This document shows, one piece after another, positions 10,643-64,000 of a stretch of DNA of 64,000 bases. The notes under the pieces are model-generated. The model made no database searches. It was not told where the DNA came from and worked only from the letters and a program-made list of their open reading frames with translations. Each line of letters opens with the position of its first letter. Position 1 is the first letter of the stretch. The translations under genes and the position numbers were made by a program. Source of the stretch: Lineus longissimus (taxonomy: Eukaryota > Nemertea > Pilidiophora > Heteronemertea > Lineidae); NCBI RefSeq assembly GCF_910592395.1, contig NC_088318.1, positions 3,348,001 through 3,412,000 of the forward strand, given 5' to 3'.

Positions 10643-13600
10643 ATGGCATCGTGGCAATCTCCGGGTGGAGCACGACCCAAGGCGCGTCCAACTTCAACAC
10701 GGTACGGCGGAAGGCAGAGGGAGAAATCACCGGACAACTGGCGTAGTGGAGGTCAGGAGAGTGGTAAGGAAACAAGATACGATTGGCGAGGGGCTGGATC
10801 AAAACAGAGGGTCGGGTATACAATACCTACTGCGAGAACAGACGAGATCTCTGAGAGGAATTGGCGCGATGCTGGGGTTGCTGATCCGAATCGATCACCG
10901 GTACATAAGCAGAATGTACCTTTGTCAACAACAGGGAGATTCCGTCATGGTGTCGATCCGGAATGGCACTATGATGAAGAACTGTGTTCCGAGCCGAGAG
11001 ATGCAGGCGCATCTTCTGAAAACTGGCGTGAGGAACCACCGGTAGAATCCGAGGGTCAAAAAAGCTTTGGAACAGCTGATACGTGGAGGCTGTTAGACAA
11101 AGACAGGGATTATGAGGGCCCTTCTCGAACAAGTGAAACAGAGGATACTGAGCTTGCGAGTGCAAAGGAAAGGGATTCTGGCTCAGGGAGAAATTTTGAA
11201 GTCCAGTGGAGGAGAGGAAATATGGACGATTTTAACTCAGGTTCAACAGTGCATCCGAGTACCACTCAAACCAGCAACGAGTTGACAGTTGCGGATCTAG
11301 AAATGTTGCGCAACAGCAGTGTTGGGGATATTCTAAACTTCCTTAACTCGAATAGAAAGAAGCTTCGAACATTTCTAGACGTACCTCCAGAACTGGGGAC
11401 AAGTGAGAACTTTCTTGGGGTCATTTCCAAGGTAATCCGTTCAGACACGTATGTCAAAGATATTGAGGAGCTCATGAGCCATTTGGCAAAGTCTCTTCTG
11501 TTCTTTCCGTCAGTTGTAGCTATGTTCAATTCAGGTGTTACTGCCGAGATGTCTCGGGCGATTTATGATACTCTGCTGATTATGCGATATCTCTTGAGCA
11601 GTCTTCCTGCGATCTCGTACGAGATGGTCATGGTGTTGTTACCAAAGATTGAACTACTCCTGAAGAAGAGAGGCATCGAAAAGGAAAGTGACCTTTTTGT
11701 CGAAATGCAGAAAGTCAAATTACTCTTGGAAGCAACCTTGGAAAGGATCATTGCTGGTGATACACTGGAAGACGATGACACCAGTGAGGATTACACTCAG
11801 TTTCTCAATATGTCGATTCTTCCAATGATCAGCGATATTGGACCAAATAGCAAGCCACCAGATCTGGCGGAAAACATTGTGAGAGGAAGGTACCGGAACG
11901 GATTGCACTACCTTAGCACTCAGTTCTGCCTGCTGCGAGAAGACCTTCTCGCACCTCTTCGATGCTGTATAAAACAATACAGAGAGAATCAAGCCATTCG
12001 CAAAAAGGTATCAAAACTAGATGAAGGATATTGCTACAATGATGTCAGACTTTTAAACTTTGAGACAGGTCCAAATGGATTAGGATGTAGATTAGAGTTT
12101 GATGCTTCTCGTCTTGAAAAGGTCAACTGGGATAAGAGACTTCTTCACGGGAACCTTGTGTTGCTGTCTTCTGACGGTTTTGATACCTTTTTCTGCGCCA
12201 CTGTTTTGAAGAGAGAAGAGAAATACCTGCTGAAAGGAAACGTCACTGTGGCGATTGAACACGGTTTTCTTGCTTTTGCAGGCAGCTGGAAAACTATGGC
12301 CATGATTGAAGGATCCTCCTTCTTACCTGCCTACCAGTTTGTCCTCAGAAGACTTCAGGCACTTGGTGATCTTTCCTCTGATGGGCAGGATATACCGTTC
12401 CAGAGGTATCTGGTGAAATGTCATAAGGACATCAAGGCACCTGCATACTTGAACGGAAACTCGATGATTGATTTCAGCAAGATCTCTCTGAAGTACATGA
12501 AACAATCTGAGCATTATGATGTTTTAATGTACAAAACGCAGAAAATTGATGTCACTGATCACAGCAGCTGGGATAATCTATCTGGCAAGGGTCTGGAGTC
12601 CTCCCAGCTGGATGCTTTGCGCAGCATGTTCACCAACGAGTTATGTGTTATCCAGGGTCCACCAGGGACAGGCAAAACATTTATTGGTCTCCGCTTTGTT
12701 GAGATACTTCTCGCGAACCGTAAAGTATGGAAGCCTGACAATGGTCATGGCAAAATCATGGTCGTGTGCTTAACGAATCACGCCTTGGATCAGTTTCTTG
12801 AAGGAATAGTCGACCTGTATGGCATCAGTGATGGAAGCGGCCAAGACGTCGGCCTGCATGATATTAATAGATTCAAAGTCGTCAGAATTGGTGGAAATTG
12901 CAAGAATGAGAAACTGCAGCGGTACACATTGGTGGAACAAAGAAAACTGGCAGGCAACAAAGATATACGCCGAAGACTGTGGGAAATTTATGAACAATTA
13001 GAATTGCTTGGCTATTGTTTTCATACTACTCGAGTGCAAATAAAACCATCACAAGTTAAAGTCAGTGATGTGCTGAGCAAGGTTCCTCCCAAGCACTTGA
13101 ACGGTCTCAGAAATTCGGGCTTGGAAATCGTCAAGGCATTGATGATTTGGCTAGAAGGCAGAAGCCTTACGGATGCAGTTAGATACCAAGAAGAGGACAA
13201 CAATATTGAAGAAGATAATGAGGGGTGGGGTGTTGCGAGGCAAGGACACAATCGGCGAACAAGGTTTCAGACCGGAGCACCAAGTATGCTCCCTTTTGCT
13301 ACACGGAGACATTTGGATAGGACCGCCCCCATGAGTCAAAGTGAAGCTGACAGCATCAATGATGTCTGGGAGCTGCCTGTAAATGCCAGGCGCGCACTGT
13401 ATGTTCAGTGGGCACTTATCGTAATGGAAGGGCCCAGCTATGAAGAAGTAACATTACTGCAGACTGAACTGGAAGAGTTTTGCCGCGAAATGGATCAAAT
13501 TCGTGCTCTCACAAACTTCAGAGTGGTTAACACTGCGGAGATAATTGGTATCACAACGACAGGAGCAGCTAAGTACTATGATTTGATCAAGAAGGTGAAG

Positions 13601-16568
13601 CCAACGATAGTTATAGTCGAAGAAGCTGCGGAGGTCCTCGAGGCTCACATTGTGACAGCCCTGACAGAAAACTGCGAACAACTTATCCTGATTGGTGATC
13701 ACAAGCAGCTCCGTCCCAACCCCACCACGTACAGACTGGCCAGAGAATACAACCTTGATATTTCCCTGTTTGAACGCATGGTTAGGAACAAACTACCCGT
13801 GTCCACACTAGCATTCCAGCATCGCATGCGGCCAGAGATATCCCAGTTCTTGGTGCCACACATCTATGCCACACTGAACGATCATGAAGAGGTAACTCAG
13901 TTACCCGACATACTTGGCGTCCAAGGGAATGTTGTCTTCTTCAACCATGACAAACCAGAGGAGGGTGAAGATGAGAGAAGGAGTCACTCCAATCTCTACG
14001 AAGCTGAAATGGTCGTTGGCCTGTGTGCCTACCTTTTAAAACAGGGTTACAAGGAAAGCCAAATAACAATCCTCACCATGTATACTGGACAGGTGTTCCA
14101 AATAAACGAACGACTGGAAAAATTGGATTATTCTGGTGTCCGGGTGGTGCCTGTTGACAACTTCCAAGGAGAGGAAAATGACATCATTCTCATGTCATTT
14201 GTGAGGAGCAACAACGGAAGAAAGATAGGGTTTTTGAAGGCATCGAACAGGATCTGCGTGTCTCTGTCGAGAGCAAAGCGAGGCTTGTATTGCGTCGGTA
14301 ACTTCAACATGTATGCAAACGTGAATGTCCTTTGGCGAGATCTTGTACAAGATTTCAAAAGCAAGGGAGTTCTTCAAGACCATTTCTCACTCGTCTGTTT
14401 AAACCATTCCACAACAACTCGCGTGGCAGAACCGGGAGATTTTAAGAAGGTACCGAGTGGGGGCTGTGCCTTACCTTGTGGGCGTCGTCTTGACTGTGGC
14501 CATACATGTTCACTGTCGTGTCATCCTTGTGACCCAGGGCACAAGGAGTTCCTATGCTATAAGCCGTGCGAGAAGAAATGCAAGAACGGACATCTTGGTT
14601 GTAATCTCGTTTGCCATGAGGATTGCAAACCATGTCGCTTCAGCGTTTCAGTCGAAAAGGAAGAATGTGGACACAAGTACAACACAGAATGCGCCAAAGC
14701 TGATGGACCATGCTCCATGCCTTGTGAGCGTCTCCTTTCCTGTGGGCATGTTTGCAGAAATGTATGTGGTCTCCCATGCACTGAAGAAAAGCAATGCAAG
14801 ACGCAGGTTACAGTGGAAAAGCCATGTGGTCACACCTATGAAACGGACTGCGGCAAGAAGGATTTCCCGTGTGCTCTTCCATGCAAAAAGAAACTTGAAT
14901 GTGGTCACCTGTGTGAAAATAAATGTGGAGATGAATGCGCTGTTCGTTGTATGCAGCCGTGCTTGAAGAAGAGAACATGTGGACATGATTGCAACTTGAA
15001 ATGTTACGAGTTCTGTGCCTATGGAGGGCCATGTAAGGAAACTGTGCAGAGAGTCCTTCCTTGTAGCCATGCTGTTGACATACTCTGCTGTGATATGAAT
15101 AAACCAATTCAATGCAAGGAGAAGATCACAGTTAAACTGGATTGTGGACATGAAATAGTGATAACCTGTCACAAAAACAAGGAGGACTACAGGTTCCAGT
15201 GTACTGTTAAAGAGGAGTTTGCTTTACCATGTGGACATATTGGCACAAGAGAGTGTAGGCAAAGTCAGACGGACGCAGAAGGGAGTGCACTTTGTGAGGC
15301 AAGAGTTCTCGTTGAACTGGACTGTGGTCATCGCCAGGAGGTAGCTTGTCATGCAGCCGCCAAAGGAACATGCGTGTGTAATGCAGTCGTGGAGAGAGCT
15401 TTGCCATGCGGACACATCGCAGCAATCGAATGTTGTGTCGATCCAGCAACAACAGTATGCCATATCACTTGCTCTACTCGCCTTAAGTGTGGCCACTTTT
15501 GCCAGGGTACCTGCTCAAGCTGCTGTCTCGTCCACACACAATGCCAACTCCCGTGCCAAAAACTGCTGCTGTGTTCTCATCCGTGCCAAGGTATCTGTGG
15601 CGAGACGTGTCTTCCTTGCGACCAGGATACGGAAGTCCACTGCAGCCATGGGATCCTTGGATACATGAAATGTACTACTAGAAAGGTCTTTGGTTCGTGT
15701 CGCAAACAGTGTGCATGGGAGTGTGTGCATCATCGATGCACGAGGGCGTGCTATGAAAAGTGTGACCGCCCCGTTTGCGACGAACCATGTCAAAAGAGGT
15801 TACGTTGCGGTCATCCGTGTATGGGACTGTGTGGAGAATTATGTCCAAATGTATGCTTCAGGTGCAATCAAAATCTTGGAAAGATGCTTGGAGGAAAGGT
15901 TGCCAGATTTATCAGCCTTCGCCCATGTGGCCACAACATACCAGTTACCAAGATGGATAAACTTATGGAATGCACCAGCGGCGAAGGTGTTCAGGAAGTC
16001 CAGGTCAAATGCTGCCCACGAGAGAGGTGTGGAAGACCAATTCTCTTCTGTCCCCGCTACAAGAACGCGATCATGGATTACACGTACGTCATGCTCAGAG
16101 AGAATGCGATCAACAGCGGAAGCTGCAGAGACAAACCTGTTGCTCTGTCCTGTTTTGAAAACATGACAGAGTACAGAGCAGCCCTTGAAACGGCACTTTC
16201 TGGGACTGAATCATACCTCACGCTCGCAGATTTCAGTGACATTCTACTCACCCTCACAAGTCGACTTGCACAAAAGGCAACTTCTTTCGGCCATACCGAA
16301 ATGGATATCATCAAGACACTCGTAGAGTGTTCCTTGCTCCATCTGGAGCTCATGAAGGAAACTGGGTCTTGCGGGCTCTGCCTCAAGCCTTTAAGTCAAG
16401 GATGTGACTGCCTCCTTCCAGCGAGAAGATTCAAGAGCATGAGTGGAGATGATCGAGCAAAACTTGTCGAGCTCCGGAAGCAGTACAGTAAGACAGTATA
16501 TACGACGGAGCTGTCGCCGATGTCGCGAGATCCCGTAGAAGAGCATAAGTGGTACAGATGTCCGAATG
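10643..16568 (+). CDS. ZNFX1: ZNFX1 gene B, coding exon 1 (main exon)
   Basis: This exon has 5,926 nt of open coding sequence. The donor GTGAGT starts at 16569 right after the codons for KWYRCPN plus one base (phase 1). Reading through would stop at 16597 after a non-conserved tail (EYQQWPYL). The donor sits at the same position and phase as in gene A. Confidence 0.85.
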
Positions 16569-17225
16569 GTGAGTATCAGCAATGGCCATACCTTTGATAT
16601 GTCATGGTATTGTATCGAAGCAGTGTGAAGGGCGGCCATAAGCCATAAACAGTTACACCATTGACAAACGATAAGACACCATTGATCATATGCTTTTGTT
16701 GTGCAGGGCATTAATTTGCGATTCGGGCACGTTTTCAATCGGCGATACACAGGTACCAGGTGGTATCAAAATGTGCACTTTTTTACCCTATTCAACTAAG
16801 AATTGGACTATTTACATGTTCTTTCTGTTGGCATAGTAGGGTCTGCATATTACGCGCTTGTAAACGAAGTTCAGAGATCTTTCGACATCAGATTTCGGCG
16901 AATCTTCTATCACCTGCACCCTGTATATATTAGTTTGAATCTCCAACGTGAGTGTGTTCTTTCATATATTTTAGGGCACTTTCTTCACCTTAGAGAATCT
17001 GATGCAGTGACCAGCTGCAAGAAATGTGCCACTGGTTCCGCAGGCAACGAGTTGGAAAGAGAACTGAGACGACAGAATGTTAGAGATCTCCAAGATCGTG
17101 TTCAAGAACGGCACTTCGGTGGGGATGTGGACAGAAGGAACAACGACGTTGTTCGAGCCCGGGTTCCAGCCGATATAGTAGAGTTGTTTGGTGCATATGA
17201 CTACGCGGACTTTCTAGAAGCCTGA
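10643..17225 (+). CDS. ZNFX1: ZNFX1-like SF1 helicase with NFX1-type zinc fingers (gene B)
   Basis: Two coding exons, 10643-16568 and 16975-17225, total 6,177 nt and 2,058 aa. Seen: a disordered N-terminus of about 200 residues with repeated W-R motifs (W33, W48, W74, W128, W148, W189); the ZNFX1 N-terminal helical region (about 210-580) with CLLREDLLAPLR; Walker A GPPGTGKT at 672-679; the Walker B region IVIVEEAAEV (about 988-998); LIGDHKQLRP; VDNFQGEEND and SLSRAK; a Cys/His-rich block of NFX1-type fingers (about 1272-1742); and an RZ-like finger completed by exon 2. The helicase core is nearly identical to gene A from ITTTGAAKY to FLVPHIY, while the ends are unrelated. Family roles: RNA helicase acting in antiviral sensing (vertebrates) and small-RNA pathways (nematode). 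ATG context AGGATGG is good. No in-frame upstream extension is needed. Confidence 0.93.
16975..17225 (+). CDS. ZNFX1: ZNFX1 gene B, last coding exon (end of RZ-type finger, C-terminus)
   Basis: The acceptor TTCATATATTTTAG ends at 16974. The 251-nt exon restores a Gly codon, then HFLHLRESDAVTSCKKC, giving C-x3-GH...C-x2-C as in gene A and the RZ-type finger. It continues with a charged helix (ELERELRRQN) and ends ADFLEA, stop at 17223-17225. Unlike gene A there is no RG-rich tail. Frame is kept across the whole CDS. Confidence 0.8.
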
Positions 17226-18512
17226 TCGGTTAATTCAGCGGGAAAAGCATTCAGAATTCGGACATGTTACCCGGTGTCGAGGAACTGTCCAAATCTGGAA
17301 AGGTCGGCCGAGGAAATTGGGTGACAAATTTCTGACATCGTTCTCAATTTGGACACATCCTGGTGTACTCAGAGTCAGAAGTGTCAGTTATTGGAGTGGT
17401 GCACAGGCCAAACTCTGATTTTGGTTAATTTTTTTTCTCCAAATTTGGATTTCTTTCCGACTAGATGACTTTTGTCTGTCCAGATTTTGAAACGGACCCT
17501 GGGGTTAGTGAGTGTATCCTAGATCCCTCACTTTAAAAAAAGTACCTGAAAAGAGTGAGAGCATGGTTTGGGGTTCTAATGTGATAGTCCAACATCATGT
17601 AAAATCAATTATTATAGGCCTAGATATGGCTTTGAATTATGCAGCTTGTATTGATAATATTTTAGTGCAATGAAGAACAATGTATTGTTCTTCATTTGAT
17701 TTTTGGTTTATTTGTTATTTGCTATTGATCCTTGTGGAGTTGGTTTATCGTCGATGGATGTTTAGTGTCAGTTCGTTAGTTTCCGTGGCGGCGAGGTATT
17801 AACACCATTCCGAGCTGGATTGGTAAGCCTCCGGAAGATACTTTATAATTTTCATCAGTTTCTCGCACATCAAACTGGAAACTTTGTGCAATACGGCGAT
17901 GTAATGTTTCTGGTGTGAAAGGAGGCGGTCCTCAGTCCTGGAAAGTGTGTCCGGCGACGGAACAAAAATGTTGACCTTCACCGGTATCAAATTCGAGGTT
18001 TCAGTGTGAGTATTGTGTCTGATCCTTAGTGTTGCCATGTGCAAAAACCATTATATCAATAGGTTCACGATGGATACGTATCTTTTTCGAAAAGGATCCT
18101 TTAGAATTTGCTAATAGTTGCGTTAATATCTTTATTTTCTGCTGGATTGAAACCAGCAGCAGTTTGATTGCTGTAGATGTATTAAGGTAATTACTTTATG
18201 ACAATTAAGTTATATCACACAAAGTGGATGTGAAGGGTTTGACGTGCCTGCTTTTGAAAAGGGGGGCAAACGACAAAATGATAGTTGAAAATGAATTGCA
18301 ACTGCATTCATTGCGATCTCACAGCTAATGTGCCTTCCTCTGTCTTTGGATGATAAGCTGCACAACCATTAACATATCATTAAAAGGAGGACAGTGAATT
18401 TGTCAGCTGAGTAAAAAGAAGGGGACGTGTGTGGAAAATGACTCACGTCACAACTTCTTCGGGTTATATTGATGTATCAACAAACGCTATGTATATTTAG
18501 TTTAGTATCGTG

Positions 18513-18518
18513 AATAAA
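18513..18518 (+). terminator. Candidate polyadenylation signal AATAAA for ZNFX1 gene B
   Basis: An AATAAA hexamer 1.29 kb past the stop codon, the first canonical one seen on the plus strand downstream of gene B. Use is unproven. Confidence 0.3.
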
Positions 18519-19118
18519 TGACGAACTGTTACTCTATCAAACCCTACAGCGAACAGTCCATTTGTCAACGGAACAACAAGAAGAAAGCCTCACACGAGAA
18601 GAGGAATAGTCGAATCGGATCAGACTTATAAAGCGGCCGCAAACGCGATCGTTTTGTCGCTGTGACCTGCGCTGATTTTTGCGATGAGTTTCGAGCAGAT
18701 TCTCTTTAAGAATCGATTCGAAGTTGCGAGTGAATCAAACCTGACAAAAGTCATGTTACGGATGCTCCAAGCTGGCGGATGGACTGCTCGACGTCAAGGC
18801 GCATCGTAGCCCAAAAACTAGTCCGCAATGAGCTGAAGGGCCTGGCCAGTCTACGCAATACCAACCACCATAAAGATTGTTGGGATGAGTTTAGCTTAGT
18901 TAACTTGACCAATCGTACGCAAAACTTCGTCTTTGGTGTCTTCGCCTGTCCCAAGATTGGGACAAAAGCCGAGCTTAATCAATACAATTTTGTATTGATC
19001 GTCTTATCTCAGATGGCAGCATCAGCGACAGTAAGGGCTCCACCTAAGACCAATTGATAAATAATGTTACTCACGGCTCGAGGTTGTTCTATAGGCAGGA
19101 GCCCACTCTGAGTCTGAC

Positions 19119-19211
19119 TGGACTCCTAATGCAGCCCATTTCGACATTCTGATCTTCTTTCCAGGCGGTCGGTCGAGGGGAACGAGGTCGGTCCACTGCA
19201 TTCGAAGTTTA
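19119..19211. mobile_element. 86-bp family element, copy 3 (diverged)
   Basis: It starts TGGACTCC and ends GGTCCACTGCATTC followed by GAAGTTTA. The middle is diverged and longer (93 bp). Confidence 0.45.
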
Positions 19212-19251
19212 AGGCAAAAACACATCGTTCGAGGACGCTGACTGCTTTATA

Positions 19252-19397
19252 GAATATATTGGAGGCTACACCAATAACCCGTTGTTGGAGGTCTGTGACT
19301 CCTAAGAATATATCGAACGCTACACCAATAACCCATTGTTAGAGTGTATACTCTGACTCATGGAGGTATATTTAATGCTACACCAATAACCCGTTTA
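19252..19397. repeat. Short tandem repeat, 2.5 copies of about 55-60 bp
   Basis: The core GCTACACCAATAACCCRTT occurs three times, each preceded by a TATATY-G/TAA word. Spacing is about 56-59 bp. Confidence 0.6.
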
Positions 19398-19503
19398 GCA
19401 ACCTAGCTACACTCTTGCGCTGTGGTTACAAAATATCTGCTATATGGGCTAAAAGTAGATTTTTTTGTATAGCGATGAAAGGCTGGCCGTCACTTCTTCT
19501 GAG

Positions 19504-19589
19504 TACACTCCGGACGCAGTGGACCGGCCTCGTCCCTCACCCTAAGGATATCCAATTATAATATCGCAATGGACTGGCCCGGGAGTCTA
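19504..19589. mobile_element. 86-bp terminal-inverted-repeat element, copy 4 (best preserved)
   Basis: It starts TACACTCCGGACGCAGTGGA and ends CAATGGACTGGCCCGGGAGT plus CTA. The termini are imperfect inverted repeats (TACACTCC...CAGT / TAGACTCC...CAGT). Length is 86 bp. Confidence 0.7.
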
Positions 19590-19699
19590 ATTCCGAGTCG
19601 AGTTAATATTTACATATTATCAAGAAATAAAGTCTTCTTTGATTAATGAATTTATTACATATTAGCAAAGAATAGAATAATGACTAGGTTTAGTTTTTC

Positions 19700-19793
19700 T
19701 ACACTCCAGGCGCAAGGCGCAGTTGGCTGGCCTCATCCTGTCGCCGGAGCTAGGTAGATCAGAATAACGAAATGTGGTATGCATAGGAGTCTA
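19700..19793. mobile_element. 86-bp family element, copy 5 (diverged)
   Basis: It starts TACACTCCAGGCGCAAGGCG and ends ATAGGAGTCTA. The internal CCTCATCCTGTCGCC word is shared with other copies. Confidence 0.55.
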
Positions 19794-19864
19794 ATTTTTC
19801 TTGATTAGCGGGATATTAGTCCCATGAGCATTTATCTCATCACTTAGTAACGTGAGTTTGTTTA

Positions 19865-19950
19865 TAGACTCCCGACTATGGATACCCGACGCAGTCCAAT
19901 TCCTGTCCTATTGATTCTACGAGGCGGTATACCACTGCGTCCGGAGTGTA
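19865..19950. mobile_element. 86-bp terminal-inverted-repeat element, copy 6 (inverted)
   Basis: It starts TAGACTCCCGACTATGGATA and ends CCACTGCGTCCGGAGTGTA. It is exactly 86 bp, in the opposite orientation to copy 4. Confidence 0.65.
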
Positions 19951-20589
19951 CCTTTGTTATCGTGTTCATGCTCCCAAGCCACAATTGATCTTTAACTCGT
20001 TTATAGTTGTTCATCATCACTGTTCATTGTCCCACAAAGTTAATTAGTATAGTATTGACCTTGGGAGTTGGGACAGTCACGGATCTTTTTATCAAAGCTC
20101 GCTATTGTAGGTGGACTAAGCTCCCTGGGGATAAATCTACTGCTACATCAAAAAATAACGACCAGTTCAACACCGAATAAACATGACCCACTTGGGAAAA
20201 ACCCCGTTAACAGATATAGGGATACAATGTATAGTAATGAATCGAAATGACGTCAGGTACCACGTGAACTATTAAATATAAATATTCGTGCACTGCGATG
20301 TGTGTAAATGTCATGGAAGGAAAATGTTAGGGGTTTCTTGTGAAATTCGATTTATTTGTGAACAAATCGTGGTCAGTAATCGGGAATATGTATTTTGATT
20401 TTACAGAGGAGTAACTAAGGGTGATTTTGGCACCGTGTTTAGGCTATATCTCCCGATATTTTCATGTTAGTGGCGAGGTGAACTTGGTGATCTGTAGCTG
20501 ATTGCTCTCCTCTCCTCTGCACTGGTTTTAGGAGTAGTCAGTGTAGCAGCTGTGTGTTGAACCTGATAATATTCTATTCTGGTGTAAAC

Positions 20590-63885
<43,296 letters not shown>

Positions 63886-64000
63886 TAATGCAAAATTCGC
63901 AGTAGTTGTCCGCATTCTACCATCTGTGAATGAACATCTTTCAGACTTGTTGGAGTTGGTCTTCGATGCAAGTCAAGTGATTTGGTGAGAAGTGAGCTGG

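Larger units (their letters stand above)
17226..20589. other. Intergenic region between ZNFX1 gene B and CMIP
   Basis: No recognised coding sequence. It starts with the probable 3' UTR of gene B. An AATAAA at 18513-18518 is the first clear polyadenylation signal seen. From 19080 it is repeat-rich: four copies of the 86-bp inverted-repeat element and a short tandem repeat (19252-19397). The last 150-200 bp are probably the CMIP 5' UTR, and an acceptor-like TTTTACAG at about 20406 may start that exon. Confidence 0.5.

Overview
This is a window of an invertebrate animal nuclear genome. It has multi-exon genes with GT-AG introns, long introns full of minisatellites, and SINE, MITE-like and LINE debris. 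The three genes are animal proteins. The phylum cannot be fixed from the sequence alone; a marine lophotrochozoan such as a mollusc, or a similar invertebrate, is my best guess.

Layout. (1) 1-2563 is non-coding, with palindromic repeats. (2) 2564-8750 (minus) and 10643-17225 (plus) are two divergently transcribed paralogs of ZNFX1, an SF1 RNA helicase with NFX1-type zinc fingers. Each has one huge exon plus a short last exon. Both share a phase-1 intron at the same point inside the C-terminal RZ-type finger, and I could rebuild that junction in both genes, giving 1,944 and 2,058 aa. (3) The 1.9 kb between their start codons is a probable bidirectional promoter. It has 5' UTR splice signals on both sides and five TTC-N3/4-GAA palindromes, all continuing as GAAAC, which resemble STAT/GAS sites. 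(4) 17226-20589 is intergenic and rich in an 86-bp terminal-inverted-repeat element. (5) 20590 to the right edge is the animal homolog of CMIP (C-Maf-inducing protein) on the plus strand. Sixteen coding exons (2,118 nt, 706 codons) can be placed exactly and all junctions keep frame. The last LRR-coding exon(s) lie beyond the window.

How the genes work together. ZNFX1 proteins are antiviral RNA sensors in vertebrates and small-RNA inheritance factors in nematodes. A divergent pair under shared STAT-like sites suggests coordinated, inducible innate immune expression. The two copies differ at their ends: one is Arg-Gly rich at both termini, the other has an N-terminal series of W-R motifs. CMIP is a separate signalling adaptor (PH domain plus C-terminal LRRs) and looks like an ordinary neighbour. 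Its 43 kb span is mostly intron. The introns hold at least nine copies of an AACCTCTCTATTAAGGACA-type inverted repeat, several minisatellites (69, 26, 23, 32, 34 and 5 bp units), a SINE with clean target-site duplications, and a LINE 3' end. Two possible alternative CMIP exons (40179-40298 and 50350-50376) are in the right phase to be used.
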